Part shown: in pieces, positions 47,808 to 56,461 of the stretch
Layout: each line of letters starts with the position of its first letter
Numbering within the stretch: the stretch's first letter is position 1
From: Streptomyces sp. SCSIO 30461
GTDB lineage: Bacteria; Actinomycetota; Actinomycetes; Streptomycetales; Streptomycetaceae
Length of the DNA stretch: 64,000 bases
NCBI RefSeq assembly: GCF_037023745.1
Contig: NZ_CP146101.1
Span: 2,906,001-2,970,000 of the forward strand
Direction of reading: 5' to 3'
The notes under the pieces: generated by a model
Database searches by the model: none
Told to the model about the DNA's origin: nothing
What the model saw: the letters and a program-made list of their open reading frames with translations, nothing else
Position numbers and translations under genes: made by a program

Positions 47808-49798
47808 GTGGGGCCTCCCAGTGAGGCTGTGGTGTCGCGGCTGGTGCCGTCGGCTTGGTGCGGGATGGTGTGCTCGTAGGCCCGGGACTGCAGCAGATAG
47901 GCGTCGCGGAACGCGCCGGTTCCGGTGATCGGGTCCATGAGCTGCTCGAACCTGCCGGCCTCGGCGATGCGGCCGTCGTCGAGGACGTAGATGAGGTCGG
48001 CGTGGCGGACGGAGTGCAGCCGGTGGGTGATCAGGATGATCGTCTGGCCTTCGCCGGCGAGGTTGCGGATCTGGTCGAAGACGCGCTGCTCGGCGACCGC
48101 GTCCAAGGCGCTGGTGGGTTCGTCCACGATCAGTACCTCGGCGCCGCGGAAGCGGGCTCGGGCGATGCCGATGCGCTGCCACTGGCCGCCGGAGATCTGA
48201 TGGCCGCCCCTGTAGCCGCGGGCGAGCAGGGTGGCAAGGCCGCGCGGGAGTTTGGCCAGTACCTCGTCGGCGCCGGCGTAGTCGGCGGCGGCGCCGATGG
48301 TGGTGTCGTCCATCGGTGCGTCGCTGCGGCCGATGCCGATGTTGACGCGGGCGGTGAAGGGCCACCGGTAGAAGTCCTGGGCGACCATGGCCACCCGTGA
48401 GAAGAGCTGTGCGCGGTCCGCGTCCCGGGTGTCGACGCCGTCCCACAGCACTCGGCCCTCGTCCGGCTGGTACAGGCCGCACAGCAGCTTCACCAGGGTG
48501 CTCTTGCCGCTGCCGTTGCTCCCGACCAGGGCGATGATCTTCCCGGTCGGGATGGTCACGTCCACCTCGCGCAGTGAAGGTTCGCCGCTGCTGCCGGGGT
48601 AGGTGAAGGTGACGTTCTCGAAGCGGATCTCCTCGATGTGCGCGGGGAGGTCCCGGCCGGTGGTGGGGATGGCGCGGTCGGTGGCCTCGGCGCAGAGTTT
48701 CTCGAAGTCCGCGACGAACAGGGCCTCCTGATGCAGATCGGTGATCTGCAGGACGAGTCGGTCGAGGCTGGCGGAGCCGGTCCTGATGGCGAGTACGGCG
48801 GTGCCGGCGACCGCGAGATTCATATGACCACTCCACAGCAGCAGGCCCAGCACCCCGTAGGTGACGACGGTGGCGATGCCGGTCGCGCCGTCCGCGACCA
48901 GTCCTTTGCGGGCGGCTGCTCGGGCCAGCCGGGTGGCTTCCCGTTCGCTGGTCTGGGCCATGCCGCGGAAGTGGGTCAGCAGGAACGGGCCGACGTCGTG
49001 GACCCTCACTTCACCCGCGGCCTGCTGGTCGATGAGCAACCGGCCGAGGAGTTGTCCGGCGCGGGCGTGCTGGACGAACTGGTGGAAGCTGATGTAGCGC
49101 ATCTTGGCGATCGTCAGCGAACTCCAGGCGCTCGGCAGGGTCATCACGACCAGCAGCGGCAGAAGAGTCCAGTGCAGCACGGTCAGCACACCAGCCGCCG
49201 CGATCAGCGAGATCATCGAGTTGAGGACCGAGGTGCAGTACTTCACCATCCGCCGCGCGGACTCCGCCCCGTAACCAGCCGAATCGAGCAGGCGGTGGAA
49301 CTCGTCGTCTTCGATCGCCGACAACTCCACCCGCGCCACCCGCGACAGGTACCGTTCCGTCGCCACGCGTTGGACTTTCGGTTCCAGGCTGCCGGTCGCG
49401 GCGGTGGAAGCCGACTGCAGCAGCGACCCCAGCAGCCCCGCGACGGCTACGGCGATCAGAGCGGGCACCGCTTGGGTGAGCCGCTCCGTGGTAGACCCCG
49501 CGGTCAGGAGATGCCCGAGTACCGCGTTGACCGCGACCAGCCCCACAGCCTGCGTGATGCCACGTCCGACCTCGGCCGTCCACACCGTCCGCAGGGCTCG
49601 GGGGTCGGCCTTGTGGGAGAGCCGCACCGCGGTGGCGATGAGCTTGGGCAGGGAGCGGGCCATCGCCCACAGGTCCAGGGTAAGCCAGGCGCCCTGGTGG
49701 CGGTTCCAGCCGATGTCGTACGCCAGTTCACCGCCGAACAGCAACTGTTCGGATGCGGAGACTTCGGGCTCGGGTTTCTCGGTGGGTGTCTGCGTCAT
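47801..49798 (-). CDS. ABC transporter, fused permease and ATPase
   Basis: I choose ATG 49798 (GGGGAGG upstream, overlapping a small ORF) over ATG 49822. The 665-residue protein has about six membrane segments between residues 90 and 340 (for example VPALIAVAVAGLLGSLLQ, ATVVTYGVLGLLLW), then the NBD: Walker A VGSNGSGKST near 425, Q-loop VAMVAQDF, signature ISGGQWQRIGIAR near 530, Walker B VLIVDEPTSALD and the H-loop ITHRLH. This half-transporter type forms homodimers and typically exports peptides, lipids or antibiotics. Confidence 0.88.
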   Translation of the reverse strand: MTQTPTEKPEPEVSASEQLLFGGELAYDIGWNRHQGAWLTLDLWAMARSLPKLIATAVRLSHKADPRALRTVWTAEVGRGITQAVGLVAVNAVLGHLLTAGSTTERLTQAVPALIAVAVAGLLGSLLQSASTAATGSLEPKVQRVATERYLSRVARVELSAIEDDEFHRLLDSAGYGAESARRMVKYCTSVLNSMISLIAAAGVLTVLHWTLLPLLVVMTLPSAWSSLTIAKMRYISFHQFVQHARAGQLLGRLLIDQQAAGEVRVHDVGPFLLTHFRGMAQTSEREATRLARAAARKGLVADGATGIATVVTYGVLGLLLWSGHMNLAVAGTAVLAIRTGSASLDRLVLQITDLHQEALFVADFEKLCAEATDRAIPTTGRDLPAHIEEIRFENVTFTYPGSSGEPSLREVDVTIPTGKIIALVGSNGSGKSTLVKLLCGLYQPDEGRVLWDGVDTRDADRAQLFSRVAMVAQDFYRWPFTARVNIGIGRSDAPMDDTTIGAAADYAGADEVLAKLPRGLATLLARGYRGGHQISGGQWQRIGIARARFRGAEVLIVDEPTSALDAVAEQRVFDQIRNLAGEGQTIILITHRLHSVRHADLIYVLDDGRIAEAGRFEQLMDPITGTGAFRDAYLLQSRAYEHTIPHQADGTSRDTTASLGGPTC

Positions 49799-49941
49799 GC
49801 GGACCTCCCCGGAGCCCGGCATGATGCCCAGCCGGACACGGTCGCGAGCGACCCTGTGAGCAGGGGTGGGATTCCATGTGTGTGCGGGTCAGACGGCAGA
49901 TTGCCGAGCGGGACCGGATGGCGGACGGGCAGGGGGAACAT
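49795..49941 (-). CDS. Small ORF, 48 aa, coupled to the ABC transporter
   Basis: ATG 49941 has a good ribosome site (CGGAGG, 4-5 bp away) and the frame ends in TGA overlapping the transporter start as ATGA, the same junction type used along the operon. The peptide starts MFPLPVRHPVPLGNLPSDPH, is Pro-rich, and ends LATVSGWASCRAPGRSA. Third-position GC is about 75%, lower than in neighbouring genes. It could be a precursor peptide, a leader used for coupling, or chance. No family is recognised. Confidence 0.38.
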   Translation of the reverse strand: MFPLPVRHPVPLGNLPSDPHTHGIPPLLTGSLATVSGWASCRAPGRSA

Positions 49942-50055
49942 GGTGCCTCCGAGAGGGAGAAGGGGTGCGGCGGCCCGGTATGGGCTGCCGGACGGGAGGG
50001 GGACGCCGGGACTAACGACGCGCTCCGGGTTTCGAACGCACGTAATCCAGTCGGT

Positions 50056-50190
50056 CTACAGGGCTTGGGCTTGGGCGGATCGCGAACATGTGCGATGCAG
50101 CGACCCTTGTGCCGTAAGGGCTGGTGTCGAGACGCGGTTGGCCGAAACGCCGAGCACGTCGTCGGATGGGTACGCAGAGCTGACTCTCAT
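50056..50190 (-). CDS. Small ORF, 44 aa, doubtful
   Basis: ATG 50190, 12 bp after the aminotransferase stop, opens a frame rich in Ser, Thr, Ala and with one Cys (MRVSSAYPSDDVLGVSANRV ... SLHRTCSRSAQAQAL), ending at TAG 50056. There is no ribosome site upstream. It fills part of the 403-bp gap between aminotransferase and transporter, the longest gap in the operon. The remaining 50055-49942 part may carry an internal promoter. I include it because the gap needs explaining. Confidence 0.2.
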   Translation of the reverse strand: MRVSSAYPSDDVLGVSANRVSTPALTAQGSLHRTCSRSAQAQAL

Positions 50191-50201
50191 CGAGCGGTTT
50201 T

Positions 50202-51512
50202 TCACGGCAGGTCAGGTCTCTGCTGTCTGCTGGGGGCAGGGTGGCCGGCGTGGCGCCCGAGGAGAGCCATCCCGTGGTCCAGGAAAGAGGGTTCTTCGGA
50301 GAGGTTGATGCGCAAGAGCTGACCTCCTGGATGGAGTGCTTCCCACGCAGCGGAGGTGCCGCCGTGCACGACGGCGGGGTTGAGCCGGAGCCCGGCCTTG
50401 CCGCAGCGCATCACCCAGGCGAGGAAGTCTTCCTGTGGTGTGCCAAGTTCGGCGAAGGTGGAATAGCCTGCAGACGGATCCAGGCCGGTGATGCGCCGCA
50501 GCGGCGAGGCTTCGAGCGCGCGGGCATTGCGGCGGAAGCGTTTGCTCATGGCGGCGAGGTGGTTGCGGACACGGCGGTACGTCTCCTCGTCAGGAAGTTC
50601 CGGCAGACCTGCGCGACGGACACAGTCCTGCGCGACCTGCACCAGCTTGCCGGTCTGCTCGACGGGGGCGTCCAGGACGGTGAGAAGGGAGGCGTAGAAG
50701 AGCATGACGACCTCGCTGACAGGGTCGCCGCCTGTCGCCATCCGCTCGAACCGGTCGCGGCCGAGGTGGTCCAGCAAAGCTCTGTTCCTGGTGACGACGA
50801 CGGCCGCGCGCAGGCCGGGCAGCGAGAGGTCCTTCGAGGCGGTGAGGATCAGGGCGGCGCTGTCCAGGTTGATGGCGCTGACGCGGTCGCGGAGTATCGC
50901 CGTCGGCTGAGGGCCGGCGGTTCCGATCTGGAAGGGCACGTCGATGAGCGTGAAGTCCGTGCCGAGCTGATGCGGCAGGGCGTGACGAGCGCCGGTCACA
51001 CCGTTGGGGAGGACCTCGACGAGACAGGTTCGGCGGGCGGGGTCCGCGCCGGTGGCATGGATGGCACCGTCATGCCGGTAGTACGCGGTGACGGGCGCTC
51101 CCCAGCGGAGGGCACTCTGGTCGAAGGCGTAGTAGTTGGGCAGGGGCAGGACAAGGCCGTGGCTGGATTCGGCGAGGTGGCCGATAGTCAGGTTGATGGC
51201 CTCGGTGCCGCCGCGGGTGAAGAAGATGTCCGATGCGTTGAGGTGCGTGTTCAGCTGATGATTCAGCAGTTCGGCCATCGCTGCCTTGGTGCCGGGTGCG
51301 CGACAGCCGGAATAGGCGGAGAGCGTTCCGTCGCGGATGAAGCGGTCCAGCAGAGTGGAGAGGTAGCGAGCGAGATCCGGGGAGGGAAGGAAGTGGTTGC
51401 AGCCCTCCCCGAGCTCGATCGCCGTCTCAGCGTTCAGGTTGATGTCGGCGCGAAGGGCGCTGAAGGCAGCAAGGCACTCGGCTTGCAAGGAGGTTGGGGC
51501 GGTGTCGTGCAC
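50202..51512 (-). CDS. PLP-dependent fold-type I aminotransferase
   Basis: GTG 51512 starts a 436-residue class I/II aminotransferase-like protein. TRGGTEAINLTI (about residue 100) binds the PLP phosphate, LPNYYAFDQ supplies the aromatic stacking residue, EVLPNGVTG and LIDVPFQ give the Asn and Asp (D191) that hold the ring, and ILTASKDLSLPGLR holds the Schiff-base Lys (K227). The C-terminal Arg for the carboxylate may be in LRINLSEE. It resembles HisC-like or decarboxylase-like members. It may aminate a keto-sugar or provide an amino acid moiety. Confidence 0.8.
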   Translation of the reverse strand: MHDTAPTSLQAECLAAFSALRADINLNAETAIELGEGCNHFLPSPDLARYLSTLLDRFIRDGTLSAYSGCRAPGTKAAMAELLNHQLNTHLNASDIFFTRGGTEAINLTIGHLAESSHGLVLPLPNYYAFDQSALRWGAPVTAYYRHDGAIHATGADPARRTCLVEVLPNGVTGARHALPHQLGTDFTLIDVPFQIGTAGPQPTAILRDRVSAINLDSAALILTASKDLSLPGLRAAVVVTRNRALLDHLGRDRFERMATGGDPVSEVVMLFYASLLTVLDAPVEQTGKLVQVAQDCVRRAGLPELPDEETYRRVRNHLAAMSKRFRRNARALEASPLRRITGLDPSAGYSTFAELGTPQEDFLAWVMRCGKAGLRLNPAVVHGGTSAAWEALHPGGQLLRINLSEEPSFLDHGMALLGRHAGHPAPSRQQRPDLP

Positions 51513-51575
51513 GGTGGCTCCGGCGCGCCTGGGCCGGGGCGCTACCGGGCTTCCGCGGTGCGGACGTCAGCGAGG

Positions 51576-52346
51576 CTACCGGATTGGCAGTGGTCTCGTT
51601 GTGGTTGTGCTGAGTGGAGGGACCTCGTGCAGGGCCGGATGCGGTTGACTGCGTAGGAGATCGGGGTCCAAGAGGATGTGGGCGGCTGCGTCGAGGTCAG
51701 GTGTATCGGTGTGCTGATTGCGGCGTACCCATATGGCGTCGATTCCGGCATGGCGTGCTCCTGCGACGTCCGCTTCGGGGTTGTCGCCGATCATGACGAG
51801 GCGGCGTGCTGAGCTGGCGGCTTCCTTGGCGAGGCGAAAAGCCTGGGGGTGCGGCTTCTCGTAGCCGCTGGCGGCGGAGTTGATGACTGCTTGGAACCGG
51901 GTGTCGACGCCAAGGGCGGACAGGAGCGCGGGGAGTTCGGGGACATGGTTGGAGAGGAGCACGTGCTTCCAGCCGAGCGCGGTGAGCTGGTCGAGAACGG
52001 ACAGAGCCTGCGGGTACAGGCTCCACATGCTGGGGTCGGTGTACGCGGCGCGGGTCGCTGCCGCCGCGGCGTACGGGCGGGATATACCGAGGCGGGTGAG
52101 GGCTTTGGTGATGACGGCGGTGATGTGGTCCCACCAGGCGTCGGGGTCGCACAGGTGCGGGTGGGGGGCGTGCGCGGCGTGCCAGGGGAAGCCGGTGGCG
52201 AGAGCGTCGAACATCTCAGGGAAGGACCAGGGATGGCCGGGCTCCTGAACGTCCAGGACCTCTAGGAGGCTCTCGGCCCAGGTGCCGTGCCGACGGTGGC
52301 CGAGCGTTCCGTCGAAGTCCCATATCGCGATCTTGGCTATGGTCAC
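51576..52346 (-). CDS. HAD-superfamily hydrolase
   Basis: GTG 52346 overlaps the previous stop (GTGA). The 256-residue protein has HAD motif I IWDFDGTLGH, a helical cap, motif II VLLSNHVPE, motif III Lys in SGYEKPHPQAF, and motif IV MIGDNPEADVAGARHAGIDA. It is most like phosphoglycolate/sugar or nucleotide phosphatases. After a phosphoribosyltransferase step, a HAD enzyme could release the free nucleoside. It is followed by a 63-bp gap. Confidence 0.82.
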   Translation of the reverse strand: MTIAKIAIWDFDGTLGHRRHGTWAESLLEVLDVQEPGHPWSFPEMFDALATGFPWHAAHAPHPHLCDPDAWWDHITAVITKALTRLGISRPYAAAAATRAAYTDPSMWSLYPQALSVLDQLTALGWKHVLLSNHVPELPALLSALGVDTRFQAVINSAASGYEKPHPQAFRLAKEAASSARRLVMIGDNPEADVAGARHAGIDAIWVRRNQHTDTPDLDAAAHILLDPDLLRSQPHPALHEVPPLSTTTTRPLPIR

Positions 52347-53167
52347 CACAGGTCCAGTGCTTCCAGGACGTCCGCGGCCTTGGGTAGCGGTGCGGCAGGC
52401 GCGGCGGTGAGGAGGTGGTCGGGGAGTTCGACCTTTGTGTCGAGTTTGATCATTTCGCGCCAGCGCAGAGCCTGTGACCACTGCCTTGTCCAGGGCGCGC
52501 GCAGCTCGTCGGGCGGGATGTTCTCAAGCTGGCGTCCGCCAATCAGGAGCCGGGCGGCGGTCTTGGCGCCGATGCCTCGGATGCCGGGGATGTTGTCGGC
52601 GGGGTCGCCCATCAGCGCACGGAAGTCCGGCCACTGCTCGGCGAGAACGCTGTAGCGGGGATGGACGTGCTCGCTGGCGGTGTAGCGGCGCTCCTGAGCG
52701 AGGCCGGTGTTCAACAGGCGCACGCTGGGGTCGCCCAGGAGCTGGATGTAGTCCTTGTCGGACGTCATGATGTCGACCGGACGTGCGTCTGCGCGGGCGC
52801 GGGTGACCAGGGTGGCGATGACGTCGTCCGCCTCGCAGCCTTCCTCCTCGATCCACCGGACGCCGCTGTGGTCGAGAGCGTTCTTCACCAAGGACAGGGA
52901 CTCCATGAGGCCGGGGTCCGGATTGGGCCGCTGAGCCTTGTAGCCGCCGTCCTGTCCCGCCCGGGCTTGGGAGCCGTCCTCGGCGTCGAAGACCACGAAG
53001 ATCTCGAAGCCTTCGGCGTGCTGGGCCTGGGCTTTGCGCAGAAGCGCGGTGAAGCCGAAGACACCCGTGCGGTCGGCGGTCTTGTCACGGCTGGTGATGC
53101 GGGCGGCGAATCCGAACCATGCGCGGTGGAGGAGGTAGTGGCCGTCGACAAGCAGGAGAGCGGTCAT
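52343..53167 (-). CDS. FEN/PolA-type 5'-3' exonuclease domain protein
   Basis: The 274-residue protein is a stand-alone version of the Pol I N-terminal nuclease. LLLVDGHYLLHRA (first metal Asp), VVFDAEDGSQAR, EGCEADDVIATL (residues 112-115), IMTSDKDYIQLL (136-139) and the H3TH region ALMGDPADNIPGIRGIGAKT (to about 202) are all kept. Such enzymes cut 5' flaps or ends of DNA and RNA. Its presence in a glycosyltransferase/NUDIX operon is odd; it may supply modified nucleotides from nucleic acid or be reused for another phosphodiester. ATGA and GTGA overlaps join it to both neighbours. Confidence 0.85.
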   Translation of the reverse strand: MTALLLVDGHYLLHRAWFGFAARITSRDKTADRTGVFGFTALLRKAQAQHAEGFEIFVVFDAEDGSQARAGQDGGYKAQRPNPDPGLMESLSLVKNALDHSGVRWIEEEGCEADDVIATLVTRARADARPVDIMTSDKDYIQLLGDPSVRLLNTGLAQERRYTASEHVHPRYSVLAEQWPDFRALMGDPADNIPGIRGIGAKTAARLLIGGRQLENIPPDELRAPWTRQWSQALRWREMIKLDTKVELPDHLLTAAPAAPLPKAADVLEALDLW

Positions 53168-54537
53168 GGCATGGCCTCCAGGGGGTGGTGCGTGCTGGTG
53201 GGTGCCTGTGACCGCGGCGTACGGGCATCCGTTGCCGGACGACCAAGGAGTCTAGCCACCGGGGTGGCGGCCGGCTGCCAGAACGCGGCCAGCAGCGACG
53301 CGAGGTGCTCGGCGGCGTCGCGTTCGCTTATGACCTTGCGGTGGGCGGCGGTGCGCATGCGGGCCCGTTCGTCGCTGGTGAGGGCGAGTGCCCGGCGCAG
53401 GCCGGCGGTCAGGGCGCCGGGGGCGGGGTCGTAGAGCAGCCCGTTGTGGCCGTCGGTGATCTGTTCGGGGAAGCCGTCGATGGTGGGGGCCAGGATGACG
53501 GCTCCCGTGTGCTGGGCCCACAGGGCGGTCTCGAAGACGATGTTGGCCAGGGTCTCCCCGCGGCTGGGGACGGCCATGGCGCAGGTGCCGGGCCAGGCGG
53601 CCAACGCGCGGGGGATGTCCCGGTCGTATCGGCCGATGATGGTGGCGCTGAGCCCGAGCTCGGCGCTGCGAGCGCGGTAGGAGTCCAGGAGGACGGCGCG
53701 GTCGTCATCGGTCGGGACGGTGACCATCGCCAGGTGCACCTCGTCACGCAGAGGGGCGAGTTCCTCGATGAGGACGTCGAGGCCCTTGGTGTGATCGGTG
53801 CGACCGACCGCGGCGACGATCGGGCGGTCTGCAGGGATGCCGAGCCCCCGTACGATGCGTGCGGCTTCGGTGCTGGTGGGTGGTGTGAGGTCGGGGCCGG
53901 TGAGGTGGAGTCCGGAGGGCCAGGAGCGGAGCTTCGCCGGGTCGAGGCCGTACTGGTCCTTCAGATGGCGGCTGAGGAAGTCGCCGATGCCGGCGACCCA
54001 GGCGCTGGGGTGGAGGTTGACGGCGGCGATGCCCTCTTCCTCCCAGGCGATGCGGCCGGGGTCGGGGTGGGGGCGTTCGGTGATGCGGGCGGTGGAGAAC
54101 AAGGCCAGCAGGATCTTGACACCGGGGTGGGTGTGCTGGGCGAGTCCTGCGAAGGGGGTGTCGATGCCGATGGCCAGCACTTTGTCGTACCGGTCCGCGA
54201 GTTGTCCGGCGGCGCGGGCGGCTTCGCCGGACAGCCGTCGCCAGGTCTCGGGCTGCCAGAAGGGGCGGCGGGTGTCGTAGGGCAGGGTGATCACCTCGCC
54301 GCCGAGCCCTTCGACGACGCGGCGGGCGTAGCGGAGGTCGCCCTCGTTGTACCCCCAGGTGGCTGGGCCTGGCTCGGGGACAGCGAGGTACGGGGCGAAG
54401 GCGCCGACGCGAGCGCTCATGCGGTGGTAGTGACGGGCGAGGGTGGCCAGGAAGGTCTTGGCCTGGCGGCCGATGCCGTTGGTGTTGTTGGCGATGCCGT
54501 TCACGGCGCAGTACAGCAGTGCGTTGGTCGTGGACAA
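53164..54537 (-). CDS. GT4-family glycosyltransferase
   Basis: The start is TTG 54537, supported by AAGGAGGAG 6 bp upstream; no ATG fits. The 457-residue protein has the GT-B fold: an N-terminal GIGRQAKTFLATLARH loop, the hinge region, IVAAVGRTDHTKGLDVLIEE and the GT4 donor-binding AVPSRGETLANIVFETALWA (E-x7-E), followed by GHNGLLYDPA. Family members use nucleotide sugars with retention. It follows the RT-like gene by 20 bp. Confidence 0.83.
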   Translation of the reverse strand: MSTTNALLYCAVNGIANNTNGIGRQAKTFLATLARHYHRMSARVGAFAPYLAVPEPGPATWGYNEGDLRYARRVVEGLGGEVITLPYDTRRPFWQPETWRRLSGEAARAAGQLADRYDKVLAIGIDTPFAGLAQHTHPGVKILLALFSTARITERPHPDPGRIAWEEEGIAAVNLHPSAWVAGIGDFLSRHLKDQYGLDPAKLRSWPSGLHLTGPDLTPPTSTEAARIVRGLGIPADRPIVAAVGRTDHTKGLDVLIEELAPLRDEVHLAMVTVPTDDDRAVLLDSYRARSAELGLSATIIGRYDRDIPRALAAWPGTCAMAVPSRGETLANIVFETALWAQHTGAVILAPTIDGFPEQITDGHNGLLYDPAPGALTAGLRRALALTSDERARMRTAAHRKVISERDAAEHLASLLAAFWQPAATPVARLLGRPATDARTPRSQAPTSTHHPLEAMP

Positions 54538-54557
54538 CGAGGGCTCCTCCTTGTGCG

Positions 54558-55361
54558 TCAGCCTGCGGCGTAGAGGTCTTCCGGATTCGGCCGCCAGATC
54601 TTCGACTTCGCCGGTGCCGGCTCCATCCCGTGGGCGGTGAGCAGGCCGGTCAGGTGGCGGTAGGCGGCGTCTGCCTCGACGTCGGTGGCGGCGAACAGGG
54701 TGTAGTTATCCGTCATCCGCACGGCCGTCCATCCGGTCAGCTGCTGGTCGACGGGGGTCATCCGGAGGTTGGTCAGCATCGGGCTCAACCCGCTGCCGGG
54801 CGCGAGCGGGGCGGGCAGCGCGGTCACGATGCGCCGCAGGAGCGTGAGAACGCTGCCGTCGTGGACGAAGCGGGCGACGGAGGCCACCGCATCCTCCAAG
54901 GCGACACCGCGGCTGGCGGCGGCGACGTCGATGTCGGCGACCCAGGGCAGACCGGCGCTCAGGTGGCGAGCCGCTGCCGCGACCGCGAGGGGTCGCCCCG
55001 CCCGCCGGTGCCAGCCGAACATCCAGGGCGGGTAGGCGTCTCGCTCCAGAACGGGCTCGATCGCGTTGCGCAGAGCCCGGTGGACGATCCGATCGGTGAC
55101 TGTGGGGATCGTGACGGTGTGCCGTTTGCCCCAAGCCTCGAACTCCTTGATGCGCAGCGGCCCGGGGCACCACGTTCCGTCGGACAGAGCCGCGGACAGC
55201 ACCTCGATACGGGCCGTCAGGTCTTGGCGGAAGGTCTTCCAGGTCATGCCGTCGGCACCGGGGGAGCCGCTGCGTCCCATGCACTGGCGTGCGGCGCGCT
55301 TCAGGGCCAGTTCGCTGACGGTCTGCCGCATCAGCGAGTGCGCCGCCGTTCGCTCGGTCAC
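54558..55361 (-). CDS. Reverse-transcriptase-like protein with altered active site
   Basis: GTG 55361 overlaps the previous stop (GTGA). The 267-residue protein aligns with group II-like RTs: SELALKRAARQCMGRSGSPG, KRHTVTIPTVTDRIVHRAL (RT-1/2), WVADIDVAAASRG (motif A at 143-151), APGSGLSPMLTNLRMTPVD (motif B at 188-205) and VRMTDNYTLFA (motif C). The catalytic YADD is MTDN (216-219), so one metal-binding Asp is Asn, and motif A lacks the usual aromatic. There is no maturase or endonuclease domain. Polymerase activity is doubtful; an RNA-binding or structural role is possible. It is no intron product, since it sits inside the operon without intron ends. Confidence 0.78.
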   Translation of the reverse strand: MTERTAAHSLMRQTVSELALKRAARQCMGRSGSPGADGMTWKTFRQDLTARIEVLSAALSDGTWCPGPLRIKEFEAWGKRHTVTIPTVTDRIVHRALRNAIEPVLERDAYPPWMFGWHRRAGRPLAVAAAARHLSAGLPWVADIDVAAASRGVALEDAVASVARFVHDGSVLTLLRRIVTALPAPLAPGSGLSPMLTNLRMTPVDQQLTGWTAVRMTDNYTLFAATDVEADAAYRHLTGLLTAHGMEPAPAKSKIWRPNPEDLYAAG

Positions 55362-56461
55362 GTGGCCAGCCCGGTGGCGGCCAGAAACGTGCGGGCGACG
55401 GCAGCCGGGGTGTGGGCGGCAACCTGGCCCGGTCCGGCGAGGGATGCCTCGTGGTAGGCCGCTGGGTCGTCGAGCAGGCTCACGACGGCCTCCCACAGGA
55501 CGTCGGGACCGCTCTCCAGAGGGGTCATCCGGCCAGCGGTGCCGGTGAGGGCCGGCAGATGCCCGAGCCCGTAACCGGCCACCGGTGTCCCCACGGACAG
55601 GGCCTCCGCGGCGACGTTCCCGAACGTCTCCGGGCTGGTCGAGGAGACGACCGTGACGGCCGCCCCCGCGAGGAAGCCCGGGACCTCTTGCCAAGGCAGG
55701 GCCGGAAGGATCTCCACGTCAGGTAGACCGGCGGCAAGGGCCCGGCACTCGACGACCACTTCGTTCTGCATGCCCGGCCAGTACTCGAATCCCGCCTCGG
55801 CCAGCACGATCTGCACCGGCCTGCCCAGCCCGGCGGGATACGCCTTCAAGAGCTCGGCGACGCCCTTGTGCGGCTCGGCCCGGACCACGATCCGCACCGG
55901 CCCGCGCTCGCGCAGCGCCTCTCGCCCCTCCGATGCAGGCGGCGTCGTCGTGTGCATGAGGGCGTTGGGCACTACAGCCCAGGCGCTGGAATCTACGCCC
56001 TCGCGGGCGAATTCCTCGACCATGAATTCGCTGACCGTCAGGACCCTGCCCGGGCGGTGCTCCAGGCTCCGGTAGAGGGGGGCGTCGGTGCGCGGGACGT
56101 GCACCATCAGAGCGGTGGCCGTCCCTGCCGGTGCCGGGCTGAGGTAGCCCAGCCCCCACACCGCGTCCACCCAGCACACCAGATCGACCGTGTGGCCGGC
56201 CAGAAGCCCGCGGATCTCCTGCGCCACGGGCGCCGGATCGGCCAGGAGAGCGGTGAGGTGCTCCTCCAGTGCGGGCCGGGGCAGGGTCAGGCTGTTCAGG
56301 CGGAGCAGGTCCTCGCCGTCGGCGGCGTTGGACGGACCGGCGGCGATGATCAGGGCGCGGTGGCCGAGTTCGCGCAGACCAAGGGCGAGGGCCGCGATGC
56401 TGCGCTCGATCCCGGCGGGCTCGTCGGGATTGTGGGTGACCAGGACGAAGGCAATGTTCAC
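55358..56461 (-). CDS. GT4-family glycosyltransferase
   Basis: GTG 56461 gives a 367-residue GT-B protein: NIAFVLVTHNPDEPAGIERS (N-terminal donor loop), VRIVVRAEPHKGVAELLKAY, VEILPALPWQEVPGFLAG and VVSSTSPETFGNVAAEALSV (GT4 E-x7-E) with GTPVAGYGLGHLP. It is distinct from the GT4 at 53164. With the PIG-L deacetylase it recalls the mycothiol-type order, in which a GT4 adds GlcNAc and a LmbE-type enzyme deacetylates it. Confidence 0.83.
   Translation of the reverse strand: MNIAFVLVTHNPDEPAGIERSIAALALGLRELGHRALIIAAGPSNAADGEDLLRLNSLTLPRPALEEHLTALLADPAPVAQEIRGLLAGHTVDLVCWVDAVWGLGYLSPAPAGTATALMVHVPRTDAPLYRSLEHRPGRVLTVSEFMVEEFAREGVDSSAWAVVPNALMHTTTPPASEGREALRERGPVRIVVRAEPHKGVAELLKAYPAGLGRPVQIVLAEAGFEYWPGMQNEVVVECRALAAGLPDVEILPALPWQEVPGFLAGAAVTVVSSTSPETFGNVAAEALSVGTPVAGYGLGHLPALTGTAGRMTPLESGPDVLWEAVVSLLDDPAAYHEASLAGPGQVAAHTPAAVARTFLAATGLAT

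Noticed and set aside
50010..50070. tRNA-like T-arm GTTTCGAACG
   Set aside because: No matching acceptor, D and anticodon arms could be built on either strand.
54558..55361. Diversity-generating retroelement or retron
   Set aside because: No template/variable repeat pair or msr/msd-like region was seen near the RT-like gene, and its catalytic motif is altered.
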